Origin: Spirochaetales bacterium
GTDB lineage: Bacteria; Spirochaetota; Spirochaetia; ARS1246
Assembly (NCBI GenBank): GCA_002688185.1
Contig: NZCE01000033.1
Coordinates: forward strand, 1 to 34,008
Length of the DNA: 34,008 nt
Reading direction: 5' to 3'
Shown: one piece after another, positions 1-7,834 of the stretch
How the letters are laid out: the number at the start of each line of letters is the position of its first letter
How positions within the stretch are numbered: the first letter of the stretch is position 1
The notes under the pieces: model-generated
The model's input: only the letters and a program-made list of their open reading frames with translations
What the model was told of the DNA's origin: nothing
Databases searched by the model: none
Program-made: the position numbers and the translations under genes

Positions 1-48
1 GCTAAACCACTCTTCAAACTCGTCCAGCGTTTTAGGGTAAATCTCCAT
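1..48 (-). CDS. IS1595-family transposase, N-terminal 16 codons (cut by window edge)
   Basis: An ATG at 48-46 on the minus strand opens a frame reading MEIYPKTLDEFEEWFS before the window ends. IS1595/ISXO2 transposases commonly begin with a short MEIPKT-x-x-EFE-x-x-F stretch, ahead of the zinc-ribbon and DDE-like nuclease domains, and this matches that opening well. Nothing of the catalytic region is visible, so intactness cannot be judged. A chance 16-codon frame is possible, but the frame's position just inside an apparent terminal repeat supports the call. Confidence 0.58.
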   Translation of the reverse strand, partial: MEIYPKTLDEFEEWFS

Positions 49-95
49 GCAGACACACTACATATGGGGTGCACCGGAGTCAAGTGCATACCCCC
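1..95 (-). mobile_element. Terminal part of an IS1595-family (ISXO2-like) insertion sequence
   Basis: Read on the minus strand from position 95, the sequence begins with a G-run (GGGGGTATGCACTTGACT), as expected of IS1595-family terminal inverted repeats, and 47 bases later opens a frame that reads like an ISXO2-type transposase N-terminus. Only the transposase-start end of the element is inside the window; the rest lies to the left. A possible outward-facing promoter sits in the end itself (TTGACT at 83-78, then 17 bases, then TAGTGT). The neighbouring bases 96-103 (AATAAGTT) could be one copy of an 8-base target duplication, but the other copy is out of view. The family call rests on motif memory, not a search. 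Confidence 0.62.
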
Positions 96-215
96 AATAA
101 GTTTATTGAGGAAGATCGGAGTCTCGGCGTTCACAACACTGTATATACCGTTCAACTGTTGATGGATACCATTGAAGCTCTCGATCCTTCATTTGACACT
201 TCTAACCGTCCATAG
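96..215 (+). pseudogene. 3' end of a gene truncated by the IS; C-terminus resembling multihaem c-type cytochromes
   Basis: Starting at the first base after the IS end, an open frame runs 39 codons to a TAG at 213-215 with no start codon of its own. It reads like a genuine C-terminus: it contains EEDRSLGVHNTVYTVQLLMD followed by an amphipathic helix. The pattern D-x-S-x-GVHN-x-x-Y-x-x-x-LL is familiar from the C-terminal helices of multihaem cytochrome c proteins, where the His follows the last haem region. No CxxCH motif remains in the fragment, so the family is inferred. A strong terminator lies 24 bases downstream, as expected for the end of a real transcription unit. The likely history is IS insertion or IS-mediated deletion removing the 5' part. 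Confidence 0.55.
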
Positions 216-238
216 ACGAACCACTTAGATAACAAACG

Positions 239-271
239 GCCGTCCGGGTCGAGACTCGGACGGCTTTTTTT
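239..271 (+). terminator. Rho-independent terminator of the truncated gene
   Basis: GCCGTCCGGG (239-248) pairs with CTCGGACGGC (255-264) across a six-base loop, with one G-U pair, followed by seven T (265-271). It lies 24 bases after the stop of the gene remnant at 96-215 and 104 bases before the histidine kinase. Confidence 0.85.
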
Positions 272-311
272 ATGTCGCGGTCGGAAGGATCGAGCCTGAC
301 CTGGCCCGTCT

Positions 312-339
312 TGGCGACCCCTTCCTGGCGACCCCTTCC
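312..339. repeat. 14-base tandem duplication (2 copies)
   Basis: TGGCGACCCCTTCC occurs twice head to tail (312-325 and 326-339) in the leader of the histidine kinase gene. It may be a slippage product or paired regulator half-sites. Nothing else recognisable was seen in 272-374; no convincing promoter boxes were found. Confidence 0.8.
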
Positions 340-374
340 TGTCGGATGCTAATTCTAATAAACTGGACGATGTC

Positions 375-1766
375 ATGTTGGCTGTTTTCCAGGAATGGCT
401 CAGGCTAAACAATCATGTTATCACTTTTGCATACGGACAAGTTTTTTTTACCATCGGGTTGGCAATTCTAAGCCAAACGAGGCGGTATTCGCGATTGGAC
501 ATTGCAGACAGTCTACCTTGGCTGGCGGCTTTCGGTTTTTTCCATGGGTTTCATGAGTGGGGGGGAGTATTCATTCCTTTTCAACGTCGTTTTTTTGCTG
601 ATTCTGTGATTACCGGATTTCTGGTCCTGCAATTGATCCTGCTTGCAGGATCCTTCGCTTGTTTATTTGTTTTTGCCGGCAACATCTTAAAAATGCGCCG
701 GCGATTTAGGCTTGTTCCCCTTGGCGTTTTTTTTATATGGGCTATAATTTCAATCGGTGTCGCCATATTTGCCGGCAGGAATTCCGAGCAATGGCGTGAT
801 TCCTCAGAAGTTTTCGCGCGGTATTTAATTGGACTCCCGGGCGGCATGCTTTCTGTTCTTGCGCTGCTTCGCTATGCTCGAACAAATATTTCATCCCTCG
901 ATTCACCTCGCGTTAGCCGAGCTTTCTTGCTTGCGGGGATTTTTTTGGCGGCCTACGCGGCGTTTGCCGGTCTCCTTGGACCTGAGGCGCCTTTTTTCCC
1001 TTCTTCTATTATAAACTCAGAGATTTTCAGCAAACTTTTTGTCTTCCCACCGCTGTTTTTTCGATCAATTTTCGCAGCTCTTTTCGCAATCCACATATTC
1101 CATGCATTAGGATTGCTTGAGATAGAAACAGGACGGCTACTCAAGATTATGGAGCGCGAGGCGGTGGCCGTAGTGGAAAGGAAACGAGCAGCTCGTGATT
1201 TGCACGACAACACATTCCAAAGGCTCTATGCCGCCGGGTTGTTGGCTCAAGCGCTCAAAAGAGAGTTTCTAGATAACCGGACCGCGGCTTCAGAGCTGAA
1301 TAAATTGATGCGGATAATAAACGAAGTGATATCGGAACTGCAGACATTTCTTTTGGGATTGGTCACTACTGAAGGTATGACCGACCTGTCCATTGCGATC
1401 ACGCGTGTTGCAGAAGAAGCCCGGAGTCTGAGTGGTATCGATGTGCGTTTGAAAGCAGCAGAGAATCCTACTTTTTCGCCGACCCGGGCCAGCCATATAG
1501 TAGCATTTACTAGAGAAAGTCTTTCAAACGTAGCTCGGCACGCACACGCTAGATCGGTTGAGGTAACGCTGGAATGTGAAGACAATATGCTGCATCTTAC
1601 TATAGAGGATGATGGGCAAGGTTTGCCGGCTGATTTGGAAAAGGGCTATGGCATGAGGGACATGCTCGACCGGGCACGTCTTCTTGGAGGAGAAGTATCT
1701 TTTCACTCAGAAAATGGCGATGGTACGACAATTGCCCTGGTCGTCCCCCTGAAGGATGATGAATGA
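375..1766 (+). CDS. Membrane sensor histidine kinase, NarL/DesK class (HisKA_3)
   Basis: The 463-residue protein has an N-terminal half (about residues 15-255) of seven or eight hydrophobic segments with only short loops. It is therefore likely to sense a membrane-embedded or lipid-soluble signal rather than bind one in a periplasmic domain. The dimerisation helix carries RAARDLHDNTFQRL with the phospho-acceptor His at residue 277. The HATPase domain follows, with an N-box (ESLSNVARHA), a G1 box (DDGQGLP) and a G2 region (GYGMRDM). The start at 375 is the in-frame ATG nearest the hydrophobic region but has a poor ribosome-binding site; an ATG at 370 is in another frame. The stop overlaps the regulator start by four bases (ATGA), so the two are a cognate pair. 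Its position ahead of catabolic genes suggests it controls them. Confidence 0.93.
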   Translation: MLAVFQEWLRLNNHVITFAYGQVFFTIGLAILSQTRRYSRLDIADSLPWLAAFGFFHGFHEWGGVFIPFQRRFFADSVITGFLVLQLILLAGSFACLFVFAGNILKMRRRFRLVPLGVFFIWAIISIGVAIFAGRNSEQWRDSSEVFARYLIGLPGGMLSVLALLRYARTNISSLDSPRVSRAFLLAGIFLAAYAAFAGLLGPEAPFFPSSIINSEIFSKLFVFPPLFFRSIFAALFAIHIFHALGLLEIETGRLLKIMEREAVAVVERKRAARDLHDNTFQRLYAAGLLAQALKREFLDNRTAASELNKLMRIINEVISELQTFLLGLVTTEGMTDLSIAITRVAEEARSLSGIDVRLKAAENPTFSPTRASHIVAFTRESLSNVARHAHARSVEVTLECEDNMLHLTIEDDGQGLPADLEKGYGMRDMLDRARLLGGEVSFHSENGDGTTIALVVPLKDDE

Positions 1767-2428
1767 GTCAAATAAGCGTCCTGATTATAGATGATCATGA
1801 GGTCGTACGATTGGGGCTTCGATCCCTCATAGACAGCCATTCTGATATGCGCGTAGTGGCGGAGGGTGGAACGGCCAAGGAGGCCATCACACTTGCGGAA
1901 CATCACAACCCTGATGTAGTCGTTTTGGACATCAGGCTCCCCGATCGTAGCGGATTGGACGTTTGCAGCGAGATCCGTCAAAAACTCCCCAATATTCGAG
2001 TAATCATACTTACATCCTATATTCAAGAAGAGCTTGTCAGCGAAGCTATGCGTTCCGGCGCAAATGGCTATGTTTTAAAGGATGTAGGGAATGAATCCCT
2101 CATTCGGGCAATACGAGCGGCCATGCAGGGGGAAATCGCCCTTGATTCACAATCAGCAAGCCGCTTGGCGGAGCGCTTTCGCGTGATCGATTCGCAGTTG
2201 GAGGGATTTGCATTTCAAGGGCTTTCGCCAAGAGAGATGGACGTATTGAGGATCGTTGCAGAGGGAAAAAGCAATAAGGAGATTGGCGGCCGGCTTAACC
2301 TTAGCGAAATTACTATTCGCAACTATGTGAGCACGATTCTAGATAAATTGGGGCTGGCTAATCGCATAGAACTTGCTTTATACGCTGTCAAGCACAAGCT
2401 TTCTATGTACCCTAAAGCCATGGAATAA
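1763..2428 (+). CDS. Response regulator, NarL/FixJ family (REC + LuxR-type HTH)
   Basis: The 221-residue protein has a receiver domain at about 1-120 with the acidic pair IDDHE near residues 9-12, the phosphorylatable Asp at 56 (VVVLDIRLPD), Thr in ILTSY and Lys in YVLKDVG. A C-terminal GerE/LuxR helix-turn-helix runs from about 155 to 215 (LSPREMDVLRIVAEGKSNKE, then the recognition helix LSEITIRNYVSTILDKL). The ATG overlaps the kinase stop, with AAGGA about seven bases upstream, so translation is coupled. The fucosidase begins only 39 bases after its stop, so the regulator probably sits at the head of, and acts on, the downstream catabolic run. No binding site could be assigned. Confidence 0.95.
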   Translation: MSQISVLIIDDHEVVRLGLRSLIDSHSDMRVVAEGGTAKEAITLAEHHNPDVVVLDIRLPDRSGLDVCSEIRQKLPNIRVIILTSYIQEELVSEAMRSGANGYVLKDVGNESLIRAIRAAMQGEIALDSQSASRLAERFRVIDSQLEGFAFQGLSPREMDVLRIVAEGKSNKEIGGRLNLSEITIRNYVSTILDKLGLANRIELALYAVKHKLSMYPKAME

Positions 2429-2467
2429 TTGCTGCGACAGAAATCACAACAGTAGGAGAGAACAGCG

Positions 2468-3745
2468 ATGTCAAAGGAAATAGAATGGTGGCAGGAAGCA
2501 AGATTCGGCATGTTTATTCATTGGGGCCTGTATAGCGTCGGTGATCTCGACTGTTGGATTATGCACGATCTCGGCTATCCCGTTGAGGAGTATATTCATG
2601 ACCTGGAGCCTCGATTTAGTGCGGAAGGATTTGATGCCAAGAGGATTGCGGAGGTGGCAAAAAAAGCCGGCTGTCGCTATGCGGTGATGGGCTCTCGGCA
2701 CCACGAAGGCTACTGTCTTTGGAACACTAAAACCACCGGATTTTCCTCTATGGTAATGACACCCGGGCGTGATTTAATTGGTGAATACGTCGAGGCTGTC
2801 CGAAGCGCCGGCCTAAGAGTCGGCTTCTACTACTCGTTGCTTGATTGGCGGTTTAAAGCGTATTGGCTCGGCCCTCGCCGAGATCCTGACGGGTGGAATG
2901 AGCTCGTTGAATACGCCCATGCCCAAATTAAGGAATTGGCCACCGAATACGGCCGGCTTGATATTCTCTGGTACGACGGCGCTTGGCCACCGCGCTCCAT
3001 CCCCGGATGGGGTTTTGAGCCGAGTCAGGAAGAAGTGGCGCAAGCTTGGAAAAGTGAAGAGATAAACAGCTTTGTCCGCGCGCGGCAGCCGGAAATTCTT
3101 ATCAACAATCGGTCGTTCATGCCCGAGGATTTTGGTACACCGGAACAGACTATCACGCCCGAAGATCGTCCATGGGAGCTCTGCGATACCATGGCTGACC
3201 TGTGGGGGGTATCAACGGCAGACCTGAATCGAAAAACCGTGCGAGAGATGCTCACCCGGCTTATCACGTGTGTATCCCTCAACGGGAACATGTTGCTCAA
3301 TGTCGGTCCCAACGCGGACGGCAGCGTCCAGACCTGGCAGCGGGAGAACATGGAGAGAATAGGATTGTGGCTTAAGAAACACGGTGAAGCCATCTATGGC
3401 TGCACCGGTGAATGGAGACGACCGTTCCGTTCCGGCCTCGCTCCTTGGCGAGCGACTAGGAAGGGAAATACCGTCTATCTACATCTCCTCAGGTATCCCG
3501 GTTCTTCATTTGGGATCGCAAACATCCATGATATGTGGCTTGAATCTGCCGAAATGCTGGATACAGGCAGGGAACTCGATATCAAACATGACTCGTGCCG
3601 AGATATTATCGGCGGATTGCCTGAACAGTCTCCTGATGAGCTGGTTGCGGTTGTTAAAATAGAGACTCGAGCGGCCACAGAACAGGAGATCTCAGATCGG
3701 GCCGTTATTGGTCTTGCGGATCCAAACGCGGCGTACAGACTGTGA
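2468..3745 (+). CDS. GH29-family alpha-L-fucosidase, cytoplasmic
   Basis: The 425-residue protein opens with WWQEARFGMFIHWGLYSV, the conserved start of the GH29 barrel, and carries the AGCRYAVMGSRHHEGYCLW strand with its substrate-binding His pair. The retaining nucleophile is Asp170 in DILWYDGAW. The barrel ends at about 330 (NMLLNVGPNADG) and a beta-sandwich-like tail follows. GH29 enzymes hydrolyse terminal alpha-L-fucosyl bonds by a double-displacement mechanism. There is no signal peptide, so it should act on small imported oligosaccharides in the cytoplasm. The ATG is preceded by AGGAGA about nine bases upstream. Exact linkage preference, and whether it acts on fucose rather than a related 6-deoxy or galacto-sugar, cannot be read from sequence. 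Confidence 0.9.
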   Translation: MSKEIEWWQEARFGMFIHWGLYSVGDLDCWIMHDLGYPVEEYIHDLEPRFSAEGFDAKRIAEVAKKAGCRYAVMGSRHHEGYCLWNTKTTGFSSMVMTPGRDLIGEYVEAVRSAGLRVGFYYSLLDWRFKAYWLGPRRDPDGWNELVEYAHAQIKELATEYGRLDILWYDGAWPPRSIPGWGFEPSQEEVAQAWKSEEINSFVRARQPEILINNRSFMPEDFGTPEQTITPEDRPWELCDTMADLWGVSTADLNRKTVREMLTRLITCVSLNGNMLLNVGPNADGSVQTWQRENMERIGLWLKKHGEAIYGCTGEWRRPFRSGLAPWRATRKGNTVYLHLLRYPGSSFGIANIHDMWLESAEMLDTGRELDIKHDSCRDIIGGLPEQSPDELVAVVKIETRAATEQEISDRAVIGLADPNAAYRL

Positions 3746-3749
3746 TTGA

Positions 3750-3851
3750 GGGGAATTCGGCAGGATGGATTTTCTGGTAAATAATGCCGGGACAGCTCCA
3801 TTTGGGCGAGCTGAGGAGTCTGAAGTGTCGACGAGCCAGCGGCCGTGGTAG
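3750..3851 (+). pseudogene. Remnant of a classical short-chain dehydrogenase/reductase (SDR)
   Basis: Between the fucosidase stop and the epimerase start, a frame bounded by TGA (3747-3749) and TAG (3849-3851) reads GEFGRMDFLVNNAGTAPFGR followed by AEE. This is the fourth-strand hallmark of classical SDRs (FGR-x-D-x-LVNNAG), including the structural NNAG motif. The Rossmann N-terminus (TGxxxGIG) and the catalytic YxxxK region are both absent, so this is a small internal piece and not a gene. In oxidative fucose pathways, SDRs act as L-fucose dehydrogenase or 2-keto-3-deoxy-L-fuconate dehydrogenase, so the relic fits its neighbours. Loss by internal deletion is the simplest explanation. Confidence 0.8.
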
Positions 3852-3867
3852 CCCGCGAGGAGTCATT

Positions 3868-4749
3868 ATGGCAATTACGCGCATCGCAGTAACGGGTGCC
3901 GCCGGGCATCTGGGTTCGCATCTGATACCCCTTTTGCTCGACGATGGGTATGACGTTGTAGGTATCGATATGATAGATGAGCCTGAAAAAATCGGGTATC
4001 GATACGTTCAGATGAATTTGGCCGACGACGATGGCTTTGATGCTTTCAAGGATGTTGAGCTGATTGTCCACGTTGCGTCGCTGCATCCGTGGAAGACCTA
4101 CAGCGATGAAACGTATATCGATGCAAATATCAAAGGAACGTGGCGGCTCTACAATGCCGCTTCTCGATTTGGAATAAGAAAGATCGTAATGACCAGTAGC
4201 ATCGCGGCAGTTGGCTATCATTCGGTTCCGACTGACTTTTGGCCGGTGACCGAGGAGAAAGAATCACCATTGGGCGATCTCTATAGTCTTACCAAAAATA
4301 CCCAGGAGCAGATTGCAAGGCATTTCGGGCATTTAGGGGCCACGCAAACCCTCGCTATTCGCCCGCCGGCCTTTATGCCAAAGCCAATGTTGGAAACAGG
4401 CTTTTTACTCACAGGAGCATTTTGTATAGTAGATGATATCGCCTCGGCGCATCTGCGCGCGATTCAGACTGCGCTATCCGAGAAGAGTTCGGAACTCGAT
4501 TCTTTCGAAGCCTTTTTTACGGTGAATAATGTACCATACACTCGGGACGATGCGGTGCTGTTGGAGGCCGGCAGAAACGTAAAGAGGCTGGTGCAGAAAT
4601 ATTGGCCGTCCGAATACGCGTGGTTGGAAAAAAACGGCTATTCTGGAACCGCTATCCCCGCACTCTACGATATGGGAAAAGCAGCTTCCGTGCTTGGCTG
4701 GACTCCTCTATACAATTTTGAGCAATGGGCAACGGATCACATCACGTAA
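3868..4749 (+). CDS. NAD-dependent epimerase/dehydratase family protein (extended SDR)
   Basis: The 293-residue protein has the extended-SDR nucleotide motif VTGAAGHLGSH at the N-terminus, an acidic residue ending strand 2 (GIDM) that favours NAD, and the catalytic pair in YSLTK (Tyr and Lys four apart), preceded by the Ser-rich MTSSIA strand. I chose the ATG at 3868, which has GAGGAG just upstream and directly precedes the Rossmann fold. An upstream ATG at 3784 only adds out-of-frame SDR-relic sequence. These enzymes epimerise or dehydrate nucleotide sugars, or oxidise free sugars and uronates; uronate-dehydrogenase-like members are of similar size. Its location between the fucosidase and the oxidoreductases favours a sugar or sugar-acid substrate. 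It overlaps the next gene by 25 bases. Confidence 0.87.
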   Translation: MAITRIAVTGAAGHLGSHLIPLLLDDGYDVVGIDMIDEPEKIGYRYVQMNLADDDGFDAFKDVELIVHVASLHPWKTYSDETYIDANIKGTWRLYNAASRFGIRKIVMTSSIAAVGYHSVPTDFWPVTEEKESPLGDLYSLTKNTQEQIARHFGHLGATQTLAIRPPAFMPKPMLETGFLLTGAFCIVDDIASAHLRAIQTALSEKSSELDSFEAFFTVNNVPYTRDDAVLLEAGRNVKRLVQKYWPSEYAWLEKNGYSGTAIPALYDMGKAASVLGWTPLYNFEQWATDHIT

Positions 4750-5222
4750 CAATACGCCGAATCGGATTGGCGGACGCGGAAGCACTCGCGACGTTTTACA
4801 ACGGTTTGAGTGATGAGTCAAAACGACTCTTTCGGCCCCTATCGGAAAATACTGATAAAAATCGGTGTCGTGAAATCGTCAGAGACAATGAGGCGGAAAC
4901 AAAGTACGACCTCATCGCCGTCCTTGGCGACGTCGTGGTGGGTTGGGCGTTCGTGTGGAATATCGATCAGCCGGCTGAGTGCACCTTTGGCATAGGGGTA
5001 AGTGACGAGTGGCAAGGCAAAGGCATCGGTAAAAAACTTATGAAGCGTGTTTTGGGGACGTGCCGGAGCCGCGACTTGTCCACGGTTCATCTCATCGTGG
5101 TGCAGGACAATCAGCGCGCTCAAAACCTGTATAAGCAGATGGGGTTTGTTGTCACCGGTACCAAAGCGGGCGCCGATGGGCAGGATTATTTTACCATGAT
5201 AAAGATAATCTCAAGCAGCTAA
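4725..5222 (+). CDS. GNAT-family N-acetyltransferase
   Basis: The 165-residue, single-domain GNAT fold has the acetyl-CoA pyrophosphate-binding motif A in EWQGKGIGKKLMKRV (Q-x-x-G-x-G) and the following motif B helix NQRAQNLYKQMGF. The N-terminal strand TIRRIGLADAEALATFYNGL is typical of the family. It should transfer an acetyl group to an amine, on a small molecule or a protein N-terminus or lysine; the acceptor is not predictable. Its start lies inside the 3' end of the preceding epimerase gene, which implies coupled translation. The role in an otherwise catabolic operon is unclear: sugar-amine acetylation or post-translational control are both possible. Confidence 0.87.
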   Translation: MGNGSHHVTIRRIGLADAEALATFYNGLSDESKRLFRPLSENTDKNRCREIVRDNEAETKYDLIAVLGDVVVGWAFVWNIDQPAECTFGIGVSDEWQGKGIGKKLMKRVLGTCRSRDLSTVHLIVVQDNQRAQNLYKQMGFVVTGTKAGADGQDYFTMIKIISSS

Positions 5223-5241
5223 ATAGGAGAACCATACCGCA

Positions 5242-5715
5242 ATGGAGTCGATGTCTCTCATCGTGAATGGCAATACCGTGTCCGTGGATTTTGATATTCG
5301 TGAGACGCTTCTTGATGTAATCAGAGACCGTCTCGGCCTCACCGGTACAAAACGAGGGTGTGATGAAGGAGCCTGCGGTGCCTGCACAGTACTCTTCAAC
5401 GGACTGCCGGTAAACTCCTGTTCGATTCTGGCGATAGAGGCATCAGGCACAACGATTCTCACCATCGAGGGCTTAGCCAAAAGCGAGTTGCACCCACTGC
5501 AGCAATCGTTTATTGACTGCGGCGCGGTTCAGTGCGGCTTTTGTACGCCCGGAATGATATTGTCGTCCTTGGTGCTTCTCAAGGCAAATCCCGCCCCAAG
5601 CCGCGACGAAATCCGCGAGGCTCTTTCAGGCAATCTCTGCAGATGCACCGGATACAGGAAAATCATTGATGCAGTTGAGCACGCGGCCGGACGCATTGGG
5701 AGTAACCGTGGATAG
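5242..5715 (+). CDS. Xanthine-dehydrogenase-family small subunit, two [2Fe-2S] clusters
   Basis: The 157-residue protein is full length for this subunit. The N-terminal plant-ferredoxin-like domain binds one cluster through Cys40, Cys45, Cys48 and Cys60 (GCDEGACGACTVL). The C-terminal helical domain binds the second, molybdenum-proximal cluster through Cys98, Cys101, Cys133 and Cys135 (CGFCTPG and NLCRCTG). It passes electrons from the molybdopterin site of the large subunit to FAD in the medium subunit. The small-large-medium order with overlapping ends is a complete heterotrimer operon. No Tat signal is present on the small subunit (the protein starts MESMSLIVNG), so unlike the periplasmic PaoABC complex this enzyme is probably cytoplasmic. 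Confidence 0.95.
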   Translation: MESMSLIVNGNTVSVDFDIRETLLDVIRDRLGLTGTKRGCDEGACGACTVLFNGLPVNSCSILAIEASGTTILTIEGLAKSELHPLQQSFIDCGAVQCGFCTPGMILSSLVLLKANPAPSRDEIREALSGNLCRCTGYRKIIDAVEHAAGRIGSNRG

Positions 5716-7834
5716 CCATAAGATCGTCGGTAAGCGGATTCCGCGGACGGATGCGGCCTCCAAGGTCACCGGCTCTGCCGCCTACGCCGATGACATGGTA
5801 TTACCCGGCATGTTGTTTGGCATTGTGCTACGGTGTCCCCATCCTCACGCGCGGATTGTCAAGATCGATATTGAGAGTGCTTCACAGATACCCGGAGTCC
5901 GGGGCGTCATCACGTGTTTGAACAGCTCCTGCTTTGATTCACGGGTTCGTTACCCGGGTCAAAAAATCGGTGCCGTAGTTGCGGTGGATTTTATTACCGC
6001 TGAGCGGGCGGCACAGGTTGTCCATGTCGAATATGAGCTCTTACCCCCGGTGTATCATGTGCTCGATGCGATTCAAGATGATTCTCCGATTGTGAGATCG
6101 TCAGCGTCGGAGCGGCTGAATAACGTATGCTCTGAAAAACGCTATTCGCGAGGGGACATAGAACGGGGCTTTGAAATTGCCGATGTAATTGCTGAAAACG
6201 AGTACTTTGTCCCCGCCGCTCATCAAGGATATATGGAACCTCATTGTTGCATCGCCAAATATGAACGCGGCGGAACTCTGCGGGTTTGGTCGGGCGTGCA
6301 AGGTCAGTTCAATGCACGAGCCGAGTTGGCGCGGCTTTTCGGTCTGCCCCTTCGTAATGTTGATGTGGAGGCGCCGGAAATCGGCGGCGCCTTTGGCGGG
6401 AAGACCTCTCTTATCTTGGAACCTATCGCTGTTGAGTTATCAAAATTAGCCGGTGCTCCCGTGAAACTACGGATGAGCAGGCGGGAAGAACTTATGGACT
6501 CCCGCCCGGGGCCCGGGTGTTTACTAAAAGTGCGCACCGGTGCCACCGAAGATGGAAAACTTATTGCCGAAGAGGCGGATATATTCTATGACACCGGTGC
6601 TTCACCCGGCGCGCCGGCCGGCAATTTTAACCGGACGAGAGGGTTGTATCGCATACCAAACTTTCGTTACGACGTCTATTCGATCTTTACAAATAAGCTG
6701 GTGCCGGGCCCATACCGTGCCCCCGGCGCCCTAGAGATGACCTTTGCATTTGAGTCCCAGATGGATATTTTGTCCCGGCGGCTCAAGATGAGCCCTGTGG
6801 AGTTTCGCCTTAACAACGCAGTCAATCAGGGGGATAGCACGGTGGATGGCAAACAATATCCGTCTATCGGGCTACGGGAAACATTAAAGGCAGCGCAAAA
6901 ATACATTAATAACCTTGAGAAAAGGCCTGGTCTTGGAATAGGCGTTGCTTGCGGGAAATGGATGAATGCTGTAGGTGCGTCGTCGGTCCTCATCGCGTTG
7001 GACGAAGATGGTGGTGTCAATATAACCACCGGGGCGGTTGACCTTACCGGCGTTAATACTGTGTTGGCCCAATTAGCCGCCGAGGAGCTCGGGATTCCAA
7101 TTGAGGCGGTCACGGTAATCACCAAAGGGACCGACGCCGCACCCTATGCGGCAATCAGCGGAGGCAGCAGGACGGCGTACGGCATGACCCTTGCCGTTCA
7201 CGACGGTGTTGTCAATCTTAAGCTTAAGCTTCAAAAGCTTGCATCATCCCTATTGGGAATCTCCTCGGATCGAGTAAATTACAAGAACGGGGCGGTGCAT
7301 GAGAACGGTAGGTCGATTTCCCTGATAGAGCTCGCGCGAACGGCCATGAGCTCGTCGGTGGGTCCAATATCGGTAACCGGTTCCGCATCAAACGATACTT
7401 GGCTTACGGATTCACATATCTTTATCACGCAAATCGCCGAAGCTTCGGTCGATGAGAAAACAGGTTCTGCCATCATCCATCGGATCAGCTCTTTCCAGGA
7501 CGTCGGATTTGCCATGAATCCCACACTCGTTGAGGGGCAGATCGAGGGCGGAATCGTCCAGGGATACGGGTGGGGAATGCTCGAGGGCCTTGAGTATCAT
7601 AGGGGAGCGGTACTGAATAACAGCTATGTAGATTATAAAATCCCAACGGCTTTGGACGCTCCGGAGCCGCAGCCGTTTGTCATTGAGGTGCCGTCGCCTT
7701 CAGGACCTTACGGGATAAAAGGTGTTGGTGAACCGTCCATGGTCGCGGCCCCAGCGGCCGTGGCAAACGCCCTTTTTGATGCGACTGACCGACGAGTCTA
7801 TTCCGTGCCATTTGCTAAAAGGACTGCAAATTGA
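5708..7834 (+). CDS. Xanthine-dehydrogenase-family large subunit, molybdopterin-binding
   Basis: The 708-residue catalytic subunit starts with the (a/b hammerhead) domain VGKRIPRTDAASKVTGSAAY. It holds the molybdopterin signatures GGAFGGK and PYRAPGALE and ends with the invariant active-site Glu675 in GIKGVGEP, the base that activates water at molybdenum. It lacks the CO-dehydrogenase active-site Cys loop (AYRCSFR), so it is an aldehyde, aryl or sugar hydroxylase-type member and not a CO dehydrogenase. I chose the GTG at 5708, with GGGAG seven bases upstream and an eight-base overlap with the small-subunit gene. An ATG at 5666 would add 14 residues encoded inside that gene. It is slightly shorter than typical homologues (about 750). 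Substrate unknown; an aldose or aldehyde is suggested by context. Confidence 0.93.
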   Translation: MDSHKIVGKRIPRTDAASKVTGSAAYADDMVLPGMLFGIVLRCPHPHARIVKIDIESASQIPGVRGVITCLNSSCFDSRVRYPGQKIGAVVAVDFITAERAAQVVHVEYELLPPVYHVLDAIQDDSPIVRSSASERLNNVCSEKRYSRGDIERGFEIADVIAENEYFVPAAHQGYMEPHCCIAKYERGGTLRVWSGVQGQFNARAELARLFGLPLRNVDVEAPEIGGAFGGKTSLILEPIAVELSKLAGAPVKLRMSRREELMDSRPGPGCLLKVRTGATEDGKLIAEEADIFYDTGASPGAPAGNFNRTRGLYRIPNFRYDVYSIFTNKLVPGPYRAPGALEMTFAFESQMDILSRRLKMSPVEFRLNNAVNQGDSTVDGKQYPSIGLRETLKAAQKYINNLEKRPGLGIGVACGKWMNAVGASSVLIALDEDGGVNITTGAVDLTGVNTVLAQLAAEELGIPIEAVTVITKGTDAAPYAAISGGSRTAYGMTLAVHDGVVNLKLKLQKLASSLLGISSDRVNYKNGAVHENGRSISLIELARTAMSSSVGPISVTGSASNDTWLTDSHIFITQIAEASVDEKTGSAIIHRISSFQDVGFAMNPTLVEGQIEGGIVQGYGWGMLEGLEYHRGAVLNNSYVDYKIPTALDAPEPQPFVIEVPSPSGPYGIKGVGEPSMVAAPAAVANALFDATDRRVYSVPFAKRTAN

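Noticed and set aside
3475..4221. Long antisense open frame (248 codons) over the fucosidase end and epimerase start
   Set aside because: Shadow of two well-supported plus-strand genes; its translation has no recognisable domain.
5708..7834. Carbon monoxide dehydrogenase large subunit
   Set aside because: The CO-dehydrogenase active-site loop with its Cys (AYRCSFR) is missing; PYRAPGALE is the form seen in other hydroxylases.
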